Shown in pieces: positions 16,844 through 24,017 of a stretch of 64,000 bases of DNA. The stretch comes from Actinomadura rayongensis. GTDB lineage: Bacteria > Actinomycetota > Actinomycetes > Streptosporangiales > Streptosporangiaceae. Position numbers and translations under genes: made by a program. The notes beneath the pieces were generated by a model. That model had not been told where the DNA came from and searched no databases. It saw only the letters and a list, made by a program, of their open reading frames with translations. Numbering within the stretch: position 1 is the stretch's first letter; every line of letters starts with the position of its first letter. The stretch covers positions 124,001-188,000 of the forward strand of contig NZ_WUTW01000007.1 in assembly GCF_009831215.1 (NCBI RefSeq). The letters are read 5' to 3'.

Positions 16844-17729
16844 GACGCGCCATCAGGTCCGTGAACCGCCGGCGCTCCCCCGCGGGCAGGGGCGCCAGCA
16901 GTTCCGCCTGGACGGCGACCACGGCGGCGGCGCGGTCGATGAGGAAGTCACGGCCCGCCGCCGTCAGGCCGAGCAGGTTGCGGCGCCCGTCGCCCGCGTC
17001 GCGGGTGCGCTCCACCCAGCCGCGCTCCTCCAGGCGCGCGACGACGTCGCCGCCCGTCGACTTGTCCAGCGAGACGCGGACGCCGAGCGTCCGCTGATCC
17101 AGAAGCGGTTCCCGGTGGAGGCTCAGGAGCACGCTGTACTGCACCGACGTGATGGACGAGGACACCGACCGCGTCCACAGCGTCGTGTGGACCTGCTGGG
17201 CGCGGCGGACCAGGTGCCCGGGGTGGCGGTGCAGCCGCTCCGCCGGGATCGCGCCGTCGTCCGCGGCGAGGGCTTCGTCGTCCGGCGCGGGCCCCTGGTA
17301 GGCGACGCGGCTCAGCAGCCCGAAGAGTTCGTCGCGCTCGGCCGCGTCAAGGGGGTCCAGCAGCCGCCGCTGCACCTCCACGACGGCGGGGGTCGCCTGG
17401 ACGAGCGCCAGCCTGCCGCGCGCCGCGAGGCAGACCGGACGGCGGCGGCCGTCCTTCGGGTCCCGCTGCCGCGTGACCAGGCCCCGCCGGACGAGCCGCG
17501 ACACGACGTCGGCCGTGGTCGACTTGTCCAGCGACATCAGGTGGCCGACGGTCTTCTGGTCGAGCTTCCCCTGCTGCCCGACGACCAGCAGGATCCCGTA
17601 CTGGACGGACGTGAGCCCGACCAGCACGTGCTGCTGCCACAGGCCCGTGTGCGCCTGCTGCACGCAGCGGATCAGATGTCCGGGCGCGGTGCCCAGCACG
17701 GGGAGAGAGGCGTCGGCGGGGGCGGTCAC
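16815..17729 (-). CDS. Tandem MarR regulator (two MarR domains in one chain)
   Basis: A 304-residue protein with two clearly homologous MarR domains, about residues 17-142 and 169-294. Both begin with P-G-H-L-[IV]-R and both contain T-S-V-Q-Y and S-L-D-K-S-T before a wing with D-x-x-D-G-R-R. Normal MarR proteins are about 150 residues and dimerise; this one could form a pseudo-dimer or bind two sites. The start is GTG 17727-17729, and a TAGTAT -10 (17736-17741 on the minus strand) 6 nt upstream suggests a leaderless mRNA. An operator copy covers that -10, so autorepression is likely. It is the obvious regulator of the adjoining gentisate and importer arms. Confidence 0.88.
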   Translation of the reverse strand: MTAPADASLPVLGTAPGHLIRCVQQAHTGLWQQHVLVGLTSVQYGILLVVGQQGKLDQKTVGHLMSLDKSTTADVVSRLVRRGLVTRQRDPKDGRRRPVCLAARGRLALVQATPAVVEVQRRLLDPLDAAERDELFGLLSRVAYQGPAPDDEALAADDGAIPAERLHRHPGHLVRRAQQVHTTLWTRSVSSSITSVQYSVLLSLHREPLLDQRTLGVRVSLDKSTGGDVVARLEERGWVERTRDAGDGRRNLLGLTAAGRDFLIDRAAAVVAVQAELLAPLPAGERRRFTDLMARLTRAHEAAP

Positions 17730-17735
17730 GCGAAA

Positions 17736-17754
17736 ATACTACGTGTACGCACCA
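17736..17754 (-). promoter_or_regulatory. Operator copy 3 over the tandem-MarR promoter
   Basis: TACTACGTGTACGCACCA (17737-17754) matches the perfect operator at 11540-11557 at 14 of 18 positions, including the core CGTGTACG. It overlaps the minus-strand -10 TAGTAT (17736-17741), 6 nt before the GTG start. Binding here would repress the regulator's own gene. Confidence 0.65.
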
Positions 17755-17789
17755 ACCCACGTCGAACACGCGCCGGAACACCGGGCCGG

Positions 17790-18722
17790 TCAGGCGCCGG
17801 CGGCTTCGAGGAGGTCTTCGAGGTCGTGGACGGCTTCGAGGGTGCACAGGCCCGTGAGGACGAGCGTCGCGGCGACGGCGGCGATGAGCAGGACCCGGCG
17901 GCGCGGGGGCGCGGCCATCAGCGCGGCGACGCGGCGCGGCAGGGGGCCGCCGGCGGCGAGTTCCGTGCCGGTGATGCCGAGCGCGGGGGCGGACTTGTGT
18001 GGATTGTCGGCTTTGAGGAGGGCCGCTTTGGCGACCGTCCGGGCGACCAGGCGGCGGTCGCCGCTGGCGCGGGCGGCGTGCTCGTCGGCCCAGCGTTCGA
18101 CGGTGTAGGAGACGGCCCGGCTCACCGGCCTCAGGAGGGGGTTGAGGGACGCGGCGAGGTGGCCGACGGTGGTGAACCAGTGGTGCCGGTGGCGCAGGTG
18201 GGCGCGCTCGTGGGCGATGAGGGCGACGCGTTCGGCTTCGGTGAGGCCGTCGAGCATCCGGGTGGAGACGACGATGCGCCCGGGGAGACCGGGGAGGGTG
18301 AACGCGTCGGCCGCCGGGTCGTCGATGACGACGAGATCGCCGGTGCCGGGCAGGCTGCGGGCCTGGCGGGCGGCGGCGAGCAGGGCGCGTCCGCGGTGCC
18401 AGAGCGCGCGGACGGTCGCGAGCGCCGCCGCGGTGAGGAGGAGTCCGGCGGCCAGGGACACGAACCGGGACGTCGGGTCGGTGCTCGCCAGGACGGTGCG
18501 CGACAGCCTGCCCGCCTCGGTGACCAGGGGGATGCGGACGAGCCCGGCGATGGCGAGCAGGCCGAGCGTGATGGTGCTGGCCGTCGCGAGGACCAGCGCG
18601 GTCGCGGTGAGGAGCCAGGTGGCCGGACGCGGGTCGAGCCGGGCGGCCAGCCAGCGGGCCGACAGCGCGGCGGCCAGGGACGGCAGCAGCGGCAGGTAGA
18701 CGGCCAGGTGCACGCCCGTCAC
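17790..18722 (-). CDS. M56-family membrane peptidase (BlaR1/MecR1-like, no sensor domain)
   Basis: A 310-residue membrane metalloprotease. There are about four hydrophobic segments (near residues 5-25, 36-62, 86-105 and 278-297). The zinc motif H-E-R-A-H is at 171-175, with a downstream E in V-E-R-W-A-D-E-H. BlaR1/MecR1 cleave or trigger loss of a BlaI/MecI repressor after sensing a beta-lactam, but the C-terminal penicillin-binding sensor of about 250 residues is absent here. The signal must come through the membrane region or a partner. The GTG start overlaps the BlaI-like stop (GTGA), giving a standard repressor-peptidase pair. Confidence 0.87.
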   Translation of the reverse strand: MTGVHLAVYLPLLPSLAAALSARWLAARLDPRPATWLLTATALVLATASTITLGLLAIAGLVRIPLVTEAGRLSRTVLASTDPTSRFVSLAAGLLLTAAALATVRALWHRGRALLAAARQARSLPGTGDLVVIDDPAADAFTLPGLPGRIVVSTRMLDGLTEAERVALIAHERAHLRHRHHWFTTVGHLAASLNPLLRPVSRAVSYTVERWADEHAARASGDRRLVARTVAKAALLKADNPHKSAPALGITGTELAAGGPLPRRVAALMAAPPRRRVLLIAAVAATLVLTGLCTLEAVHDLEDLLEAAGA

Positions 18723-19123
18723 TCCCGTCCGTCGTCGGAGGCCAGCAGGCGGCGGAACAGGGCCTCGTCGCGCGGCGACAGCTCGCCGACGAACCGGGCG
18801 AGGACCGCGTCGCGGTCGTGCTCGTTCTCCAGGACCTCCCGCATCCGGCGGGCCGCCATCCCGGGCGCGTCCAGGACGGGACTGTAGGCGTAGGCGCGGC
18901 CCGAGCGCTCCCGGTTCAGCGTGCCCTTGGCGTACATCCGGGACAGGACGGTGACGACCGTCGAATAGCTCAGTTCGCCGCCCATCCGCTCGGCCACGTC
19001 GCCGGGCGTCAGCGCCGCGTCCGCGCTCTGGAGCACGGCCAGCAGCTCGGCCTCCAGCGCGCCGGCGGGGCGGCGCGCGCCCGTGCCCTCGTCCACGGCG
19101 AACCTCCGGGCGTCTTCGAGCAT
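18719..19123 (-). CDS. BlaI/MecI/CopY-family repressor
   Basis: A 134-residue winged-helix repressor. It has the BlaI pattern of L-E-A-E-L-L-A-V-L, the helix S-Y-S-T-V-V-T-V-L-S-R-M, then K-G-T-L-N-R-E-R-S-G-R-A-Y-A-Y, and a C-terminal dimerisation helix region. These repressors bind TACA/TGTA dyads and are inactivated by proteolysis triggered by the M56 partner. One of two perfect boxes begins at its start codon (19121-19123) and the other follows at once upstream, so autoregulation and control of the divergent DedA operon are expected. Some actinobacterial members respond to cell-wall stress or respiration inhibitors rather than beta-lactams. Confidence 0.9.
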   Translation of the reverse strand: MLEDARRFAVDEGTGARRPAGALEAELLAVLQSADAALTPGDVAERMGGELSYSTVVTVLSRMYAKGTLNRERSGRAYAYSPVLDAPGMAARRMREVLENEHDRDAVLARFVGELSPRDEALFRRLLASDDGRE

Positions 19124-19155
19124 CTACATGGTGTAGAACTTCTACATGGTGTAGA
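19123..19155. promoter_or_regulatory. Two BlaI boxes (TCTACA-TGG-TGTAGA, repeated)
   Basis: TCTACATGGTGTAGA occurs twice, at 19123-19137 and 19141-19155, 18 bp apart. Each is a perfect 6-bp-arm dyad with the TACA/TGTA core known for BlaI/MecI operators. The first touches the blaI-like ATG; the second ends 42 bp before the DedA ATG. The pair should control both directions. Confidence 0.85.
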
Positions 19156-19197
19156 TGTCACTGTATTCGATCGGGCGACCCCAGGAAACGAGGAGCC

Positions 19198-19833
19198 ATG
19201 ACGGCGGCGCTCAACCCGCTGGACGCGACGTCCCTGCTGTCGAGTCTCGGCGCGTTCGGGGTGTTCCTGGTCCTGTTCGCCGAGACCGGGCTGTTGATCG
19301 GGTTCTTCCTGCCGGGCGATTCGCTCCTGTTCACCGCCGGCCTGCTGTGCACGACGTCGGCGACGGGCAAGGTCCATCTGTCGTTGCCGCTGGTGCTGCT
19401 CGCGGCGGTGGCGGGCGCGCTGGCCGGCGCGCAGACCGGGTTCTGGATCGGACGGCGGGGCGGCCGGCCGCTGTTGGCGCGCTCGCGCAACGAGCATCTG
19501 CGGCGGGGCGCCGCGCGGGCGGAGGAACTGCTGCGCTCCTACGGGCACGGCAAGGCGATCGTGCTGGCCCGGTTCATCCCGGTCGTGCGCACGGTCCTCA
19601 ACCCGATGGCCGGCGCGCTGGACGTTCCGGCGAGGGTGTTCACGCTCTGGCAGGCGGCCGGGGGGCTGGTCTGGGCGGTCGGCGTGACCCTGGCCGGATA
19701 CGCGCTCGGCTCCACGATCCCCGGCGTGGACGCCTACCTGCTCCCGATCGTCGCGGTGATCGTGGTCGTGTCGGCCGTTCCCGTGCTGCTCGAACTGCGC
19801 CGGAACCGCCGCCGGCCCGGCGGTCCCTCGTGA
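19198..19833 (+). CDS. DedA-family membrane protein
   Basis: A 211-residue DedA/VTT-domain protein. It has the early F-A-E-T-G-L-L-I-G-F-F-L-P-G-D-S-L-L-F hairpin, the G-R-R-G-G-R-P-L-L-A loop, and the F-I-P-V-V-R-T-V-L-N-P-M-A-G motif with the conserved Arg, then a C-terminal membrane helix. DedA proteins are now linked to lipid scrambling, and some recycle undecaprenyl phosphate across the membrane. Placement directly before an undecaprenyl-diphosphate phosphatase supports that role here. A GAGG site precedes the ATG. It is divergent from the BlaI-like gene, with BlaI boxes in the shared upstream region. Confidence 0.9.
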   Translation: MTAALNPLDATSLLSSLGAFGVFLVLFAETGLLIGFFLPGDSLLFTAGLLCTTSATGKVHLSLPLVLLAAVAGALAGAQTGFWIGRRGGRPLLARSRNEHLRRGAARAEELLRSYGHGKAIVLARFIPVVRTVLNPMAGALDVPARVFTLWQAAGGLVWAVGVTLAGYALGSTIPGVDAYLLPIVAVIVVVSAVPVLLELRRNRRRPGGPS

Positions 19834-19897
19834 CGCCCGGCCCGTCCCCGCGCTCCGCCCACCGCCGCCCCGGCGGCCGTCCGGAAGGCAGACCCGC

Positions 19898-20734
19898 ATG
19901 ACCGCCATCACGATCGGCCAGGCCGTCGTCCTCGGTGTCGTCGAGGGGCTGACGGAGTTCCTGCCCGTCTCCTCCACCGGCCATCTGAAGATCGTCGAAG
20001 GGCTGATGAAGATCCCCGTCGACGACGACTCCGTGGTCGGGTTCACCGCGGTCATCCAGGTCGGCGCGATCGCCGCCGTCCTGCTCTACTTCTTCTCCGA
20101 CATCGCCCGCATCGCCGGAGCCTGGCTGCGCGGCGTCGCGAACAAGGAGCAGCGCCAGAACCACGACTACAAGTTCGCCTGGTGGGTCATCTACGCCACC
20201 ATTCCCGTCGTCCTGGTCGGCCTGGCCGCCAAACCGCTCATCGACGGGCCGCTGGCCTCGTTGTGGGTGGTCGCCGGATCGCTGATCTTCGGCAGCGGGT
20301 TCATGTGGGCCGCCGACCGGTACGGCCGCCACAAGCGGGGCGAGGCCGAGGCCACCCTCGCGGACTCACTGCTGGTCGGCACCTCCCAGATCCTCGCGCT
20401 GCTGTTCCCCGGCTTCTCCCGCTCGGGCGCCACGATGTCCACCGGGCTGCTGCGCGGCCTGGACCGCGTCGCCGCCACCCGGCTGTCGTTCTTCCTCGGC
20501 ATCCCCGCCCTCACCGGCGCGGGCCTCTACGAACTCAAGGACGCGCTCGGCACGGGCACCGCGACGGGCCCGCTGCTGGTCGGCACCCTGGTGTCGTTCG
20601 TCGTCGCCTACGCCTCCATCGCCTGGCTGCTGCGCTTCGTCGCCCGCCACACCTTCAACGCCTTCGTCCTCTACCGCCTCGCCGTCGCCGGTCTGCTCCT
20701 CGGCCTCCTCGCGAGCGGCGGCCTCTCCGCCTGA
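19898..20734 (+). CDS. uppP: Undecaprenyl-diphosphate phosphatase
   Basis: A 278-residue integral membrane enzyme that dephosphorylates undecaprenyl diphosphate to recycle the cell-wall lipid carrier; extra copies can give bacitracin resistance. Both family motifs are intact: the Glu-rich E-G-L-T-E-F-L-P-V-S-S-T-G-H (residues about 14-27) and P-G-x-S-R-S-G-A-T near residue 170. About eight membrane helices are visible. It starts 64 bp after the DedA stop and ends 11 bp before the response regulator, so it is probably in the same BlaI-controlled transcript. Confidence 0.95.
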   Translation: MTAITIGQAVVLGVVEGLTEFLPVSSTGHLKIVEGLMKIPVDDDSVVGFTAVIQVGAIAAVLLYFFSDIARIAGAWLRGVANKEQRQNHDYKFAWWVIYATIPVVLVGLAAKPLIDGPLASLWVVAGSLIFGSGFMWAADRYGRHKRGEAEATLADSLLVGTSQILALLFPGFSRSGATMSTGLLRGLDRVAATRLSFFLGIPALTGAGLYELKDALGTGTATGPLLVGTLVSFVVAYASIAWLLRFVARHTFNAFVLYRLAVAGLLLGLLASGGLSA

Positions 20735-20745
20735 CCGCCGGGCGC

Positions 20746-21399
20746 ATGGCTCTCATCGCGGTGTGCGAGGACGACGCGGCGGTGCGCGACGTCCTCAAGC
20801 GCGTCCTCGAACACGACGGGCACCGCGTCTCGGTCGCCGCCACGGCGGACCGCCTGCTGCGCGCGCTCCACCCGGTCCCCGACCTGGTCGTCCTGGACCT
20901 CGGGCTGCCGGACGCCGACGGCCGCGACGTCTGCCTGGCGCTGCGGGCGCGCGGCGTCGACGCGCCCGTCCTGATGCTCACCGCGCTGGACGGCGTGCAC
21001 CACAAGGTGGGCGGCTTCGAGGCCGGGGCCGACGACTACGTGACCAAGCCGTTCGACGTCCCGGAACTGCTGGTCCGGGTGCGCGCCCTGCTGCGCAGGA
21101 CGACCGTGCGCCCCACGCCGAGCGGCGTCGTCCTCGATCCGGCCAAGCACGTCGTGACCTACGGTTCGCGGAGCGAGAGCCTGACGCCGACCGAGTTCCG
21201 GCTGCTGGGCCGGCTCACCGCGTCGCGGGGCGAGGCCGTGCGCCGCCACGCCCTGGTCGCCGCGGGCTGGCCGCACGGCGCGCGGGTCAGCGACAACACC
21301 CTCGACTCCTTCGTCCGCCGCCTGCGCGCCAAGCTCGGCGCGCTGGGCGCGGCCGATCATCTGAGGACGGTCCGCGGGGTGGGGTACCGATGGGAGTGA
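20746..21399 (+). CDS. OmpR/PhoB-type response regulator
   Basis: A 217-residue two-domain response regulator. The receiver has the acidic pair E-D-D near residue 8, phospho-acceptor Asp51 in V-V-L-D-L-G-L-P-D, and the T-K-P-F switch near residue 100. The C-terminal winged helix runs from L-T-P-T-E-F-R-L to the V-R-G-V-G-Y-R-W signature. I chose ATG 20746, which starts exactly at the receiver. It overlaps the kinase start by 10 bases. The position after uppP suggests an envelope-stress circuit, but its targets are not visible. Confidence 0.93.
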   Translation: MALIAVCEDDAAVRDVLKRVLEHDGHRVSVAATADRLLRALHPVPDLVVLDLGLPDADGRDVCLALRARGVDAPVLMLTALDGVHHKVGGFEAGADDYVTKPFDVPELLVRVRALLRRTTVRPTPSGVVLDPAKHVVTYGSRSESLTPTEFRLLGRLTASRGEAVRRHALVAAGWPHGARVSDNTLDSFVRRLRAKLGALGAADHLRTVRGVGYRWE

Positions 21400-22652
21400 C
21401 GGGCTTCCGGGGGCAGGTCGTCGCGCTCACCGTGGTGATCGCGACGGCGGTGGTGGCGGTCCTGGTGGTCGTCTCGCACGTGCTGCTGAGCCGGGTGACC
21501 GACGCCGACTCGCGGGGGCTCGCGCGGACGCGGGCGGAGGCGGTCGCGGCGAACGTCACCGTGCGCGGCGGTCGCGTCGTGATGACCGAGAACGGCAACG
21601 AGGCCCTGGACACGGTCGCGTGGGTGTACGCCGACGGGCGCCTCATCGACGGGATCGCGCCGGACGGCGTCCTCGACCACGTCGAGGAGCTGGCGGGCTC
21701 CGGGCGGTCCCGGACCGTCACGGCCGACAATCACCTCTTTCACTCCCGGGCGATCTCGATCGAAGGTCACCGGGCGGTGGTGGTCGCGGGCGTCGATCTG
21801 ACGCCCTACGAGGCGTCGGAGCGGCGCGGCCTGGCGCTGTCGCTCATCCTCGGGGGCCTGTCGATCCTGCTCGCGGGCGCCGTCGCCCACCTCGCGGTGC
21901 GCCGGGCGCTGCGGGTGGTCCACGCCATGGCCGCGCTCGCCGACGACTGGAGCGACCACGAACCCGGGCGCCGCTTCGACCTCGGCGTCCCCCGCGACGA
22001 GTTCGGGGAACTCGGACGCACGCTCGACCGCCTCCTGGACCGCGTCGACACCGCGCTCGCCGACGAACGGCGGCTCACCGACGAGATCGCCCACGAGCTG
22101 CGGACGCCCATGACCGTCCTGCGCGGTGAGGCCCAGTTCGCGCAGCTGTCGCGCCGCGAGCTGGCGCCGGAATCGGTCCTGCGGGAGGTCGAACGGCTGG
22201 ACACGGCGGTCAGCGCGATCCTCGGCACCGCCCGGTCGGGCGGCGACGTCGGCGCCCGCTGCGATCTGCGGGCCGCAGCACGGCGGGCCGTCGCGGGACG
22301 CCCGGTCGACGTCGCCGTTCCCGCCGGCGTCGACGTCGCGGTGGCGGCCGAACTCGTGGTGGCCGTCCTGTCGCCCCTGCTCGACAACGGGCTGCGGCAC
22401 GCGGCGTCGCGCGTCCGGATCACGGCGCGCGTCCGGGCCGGGGACGTGGTGGTCGAGGTCCTCGACGACGGTCCGGGATTCGATCCGGCGCAGGTCGGGC
22501 GGGCGTTCGAGGCGGGCGTCACCGGGGGCGGCGGGCACGGGCTGGGGCTGGCCGTGGTCCGGCGCCTCGCCGCGTCCGCCGGCGTGGACGTGCGCGCGGT
22601 CGCCGACGGCCACGGCCGCGTCGCGGTGACCCTGCCCCGGGCGTCCCGGTAG
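21390..22652 (+). CDS. Sensor histidine kinase (HisKA/HATPase)
   Basis: A 420-residue membrane kinase. It has an N-terminal helix (about 9-31), an extracytoplasmic domain of about 115 residues, a second helix (about 149-172), a HAMP-like linker, the H-box E-I-A-H-E-L-R-T-P with His near residue 235, N-box L-L-D-N-G-L-R-H-A, G1 D-D-G-P-G-F-D, and a glycine-rich G-H-G-L-G-L-A-V-V. All autophosphorylation elements are present. It overlaps the response regulator by 10 bases. The short periplasmic domain has no recognisable ligand fold by eye. Confidence 0.93.
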   Translation: MGVTGFRGQVVALTVVIATAVVAVLVVVSHVLLSRVTDADSRGLARTRAEAVAANVTVRGGRVVMTENGNEALDTVAWVYADGRLIDGIAPDGVLDHVEELAGSGRSRTVTADNHLFHSRAISIEGHRAVVVAGVDLTPYEASERRGLALSLILGGLSILLAGAVAHLAVRRALRVVHAMAALADDWSDHEPGRRFDLGVPRDEFGELGRTLDRLLDRVDTALADERRLTDEIAHELRTPMTVLRGEAQFAQLSRRELAPESVLREVERLDTAVSAILGTARSGGDVGARCDLRAAARRAVAGRPVDVAVPAGVDVAVAAELVVAVLSPLLDNGLRHAASRVRITARVRAGDVVVEVLDDGPGFDPAQVGRAFEAGVTGGGGHGLGLAVVRRLAASAGVDVRAVADGHGRVAVTLPRASR

Positions 22653-22690
22653 TCAGGTTACGGGCAGGTGCGGCGGTCCAGCCTCTCCGC

Positions 22691-23965
22691 ATGACGACGA
22701 CAAGCGCGGTGCGCTCGCGGCGCGGGCGGCTCCTGCTCAACAAGGTTCCCGAGGTCACCGTCTGGTTCTGGGTGATCAAGATCCTCTGCACGACCGTCGG
22801 GGAGAGCTTCGCCGACTGGATCGACATGAAGCTGGGCGTCGGCCTGGTGAACACGGCCCTGATCTTCACCGCGGTCTTCGTGGTGGTCCTGGCCGTGCAG
22901 CTGCGGCTGAAACGGTACGTCCCGTTTCCGTACTGGCTCACCGTGGTGGTCGTCAGCGTGACGGGCACGCTGTACACCGACATCCTGACCGACCAGCTCA
23001 ACGTGCCGCTGTGGATCAGTTCGGCGGTGTTCTCGGTCCTGCTCGTGGCGGTCTTCGGCGTGTGGTGGCTGCGCGAGCGGACGCTGTCGATCCACGCGGT
23101 CGCGACGCGGTCCCGTGAGTCGTTCTACTGGCTCACCGTTCTCGTCACCTTCGCGCTCGGCACCGCGACCGGCGACTGGACCCTCGACCTCACCGGCTGG
23201 AGTCCGGGAGCGTCGGTCCTGCTGCCGCTCGGCCTCATCGCGGCGATCACGGTGCTGTGGAAGTTCGGCGCGAACCCCGTGCTGTCCTTCTGGCTCGCGT
23301 ACATCCTGACCCGCCCGCTGGGCGCCAACATCGGCGACTGGCTCGCCTCGCCCAAGGTCGCCGAGTCCCCGGGCGACCCGACGGGGCTCGCCCTGGGCAC
23401 CTTCACCACGAGCCTGATCTTCCTCGGGCTGATCCTGGCGACCGTCCTCTACCTGACCGCCACGCGGGCCGACGTCACCGAGACCCATCGGGCCGCGCAG
23501 GACCCGCACGCCCCCGGCGATCCGCGCAGGGAACGCGTCGCGCTGGCCGGGTTCGGCGCTCTCGCCGTCGCCACGGCGGTCCTGCTGACGGTGGCGCACA
23601 ACCGGCCGCACGTCACTCCGGCGCCGGAGACCGACGCCACCCCGACCGTGCAGCTCGCCCCCGGCCAGGCCGCCGAGAAGTTCCCGCCCGCCAAGGTCGC
23701 CAGGCTGAGGGCGCTCGCGTCCACCGCGCTCGCCGACGCGCGGTCGGGGAACGCGAAGGGGGCCCACGCAGCCGCCAAGGCGCTGCGCGACCTCTGGGAC
23801 GCCGACCAGAAGTCCCTGCAGCCGCTGGACGGCACCGGCTGGACGTTCATCGACGCGCAGCTGGACCAGGTCCTCAAGACCTTCGGCATCGACCACTCCA
23901 ACCCGCCGATGGCGCCGGCGAAGCAGGAGGCCGAACTCACCACGCTCCTCGCGGACCTGCGCTGA
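22691..23965 (+). CDS. Multi-pass membrane protein (COG4705-like), unknown function
   Basis: A 424-residue protein with about nine hydrophobic helices in the first 290 residues, followed by a soluble Ala/Lys-rich C-terminal part of about 130 residues. Repeated motifs in the membrane part include K-V-P-E-V-T-V-W-F-W-V-I-K near the start, and duplicated G-x-x-x-x-D-W/T-D-x-L elements suggest an internal repeat. It resembles uncharacterised membrane-anchored proteins grouped as COG4705. The C-terminal region has no motif I recognise. It follows the histidine kinase by 38 bp and may be co-transcribed or regulated by that system. Confidence 0.75.
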   Translation: MTTTSAVRSRRGRLLLNKVPEVTVWFWVIKILCTTVGESFADWIDMKLGVGLVNTALIFTAVFVVVLAVQLRLKRYVPFPYWLTVVVVSVTGTLYTDILTDQLNVPLWISSAVFSVLLVAVFGVWWLRERTLSIHAVATRSRESFYWLTVLVTFALGTATGDWTLDLTGWSPGASVLLPLGLIAAITVLWKFGANPVLSFWLAYILTRPLGANIGDWLASPKVAESPGDPTGLALGTFTTSLIFLGLILATVLYLTATRADVTETHRAAQDPHAPGDPRRERVALAGFGALAVATAVLLTVAHNRPHVTPAPETDATPTVQLAPGQAAEKFPPAKVARLRALASTALADARSGNAKGAHAAAKALRDLWDADQKSLQPLDGTGWTFIDAQLDQVLKTFGIDHSNPPMAPAKQEAELTTLLADLR

Positions 23966-24017
23966 CGCACCCGATCGGCGCCGTCCTCGCCGCGCCCCGC
24001 GGCGAGGACGGCGGCGC

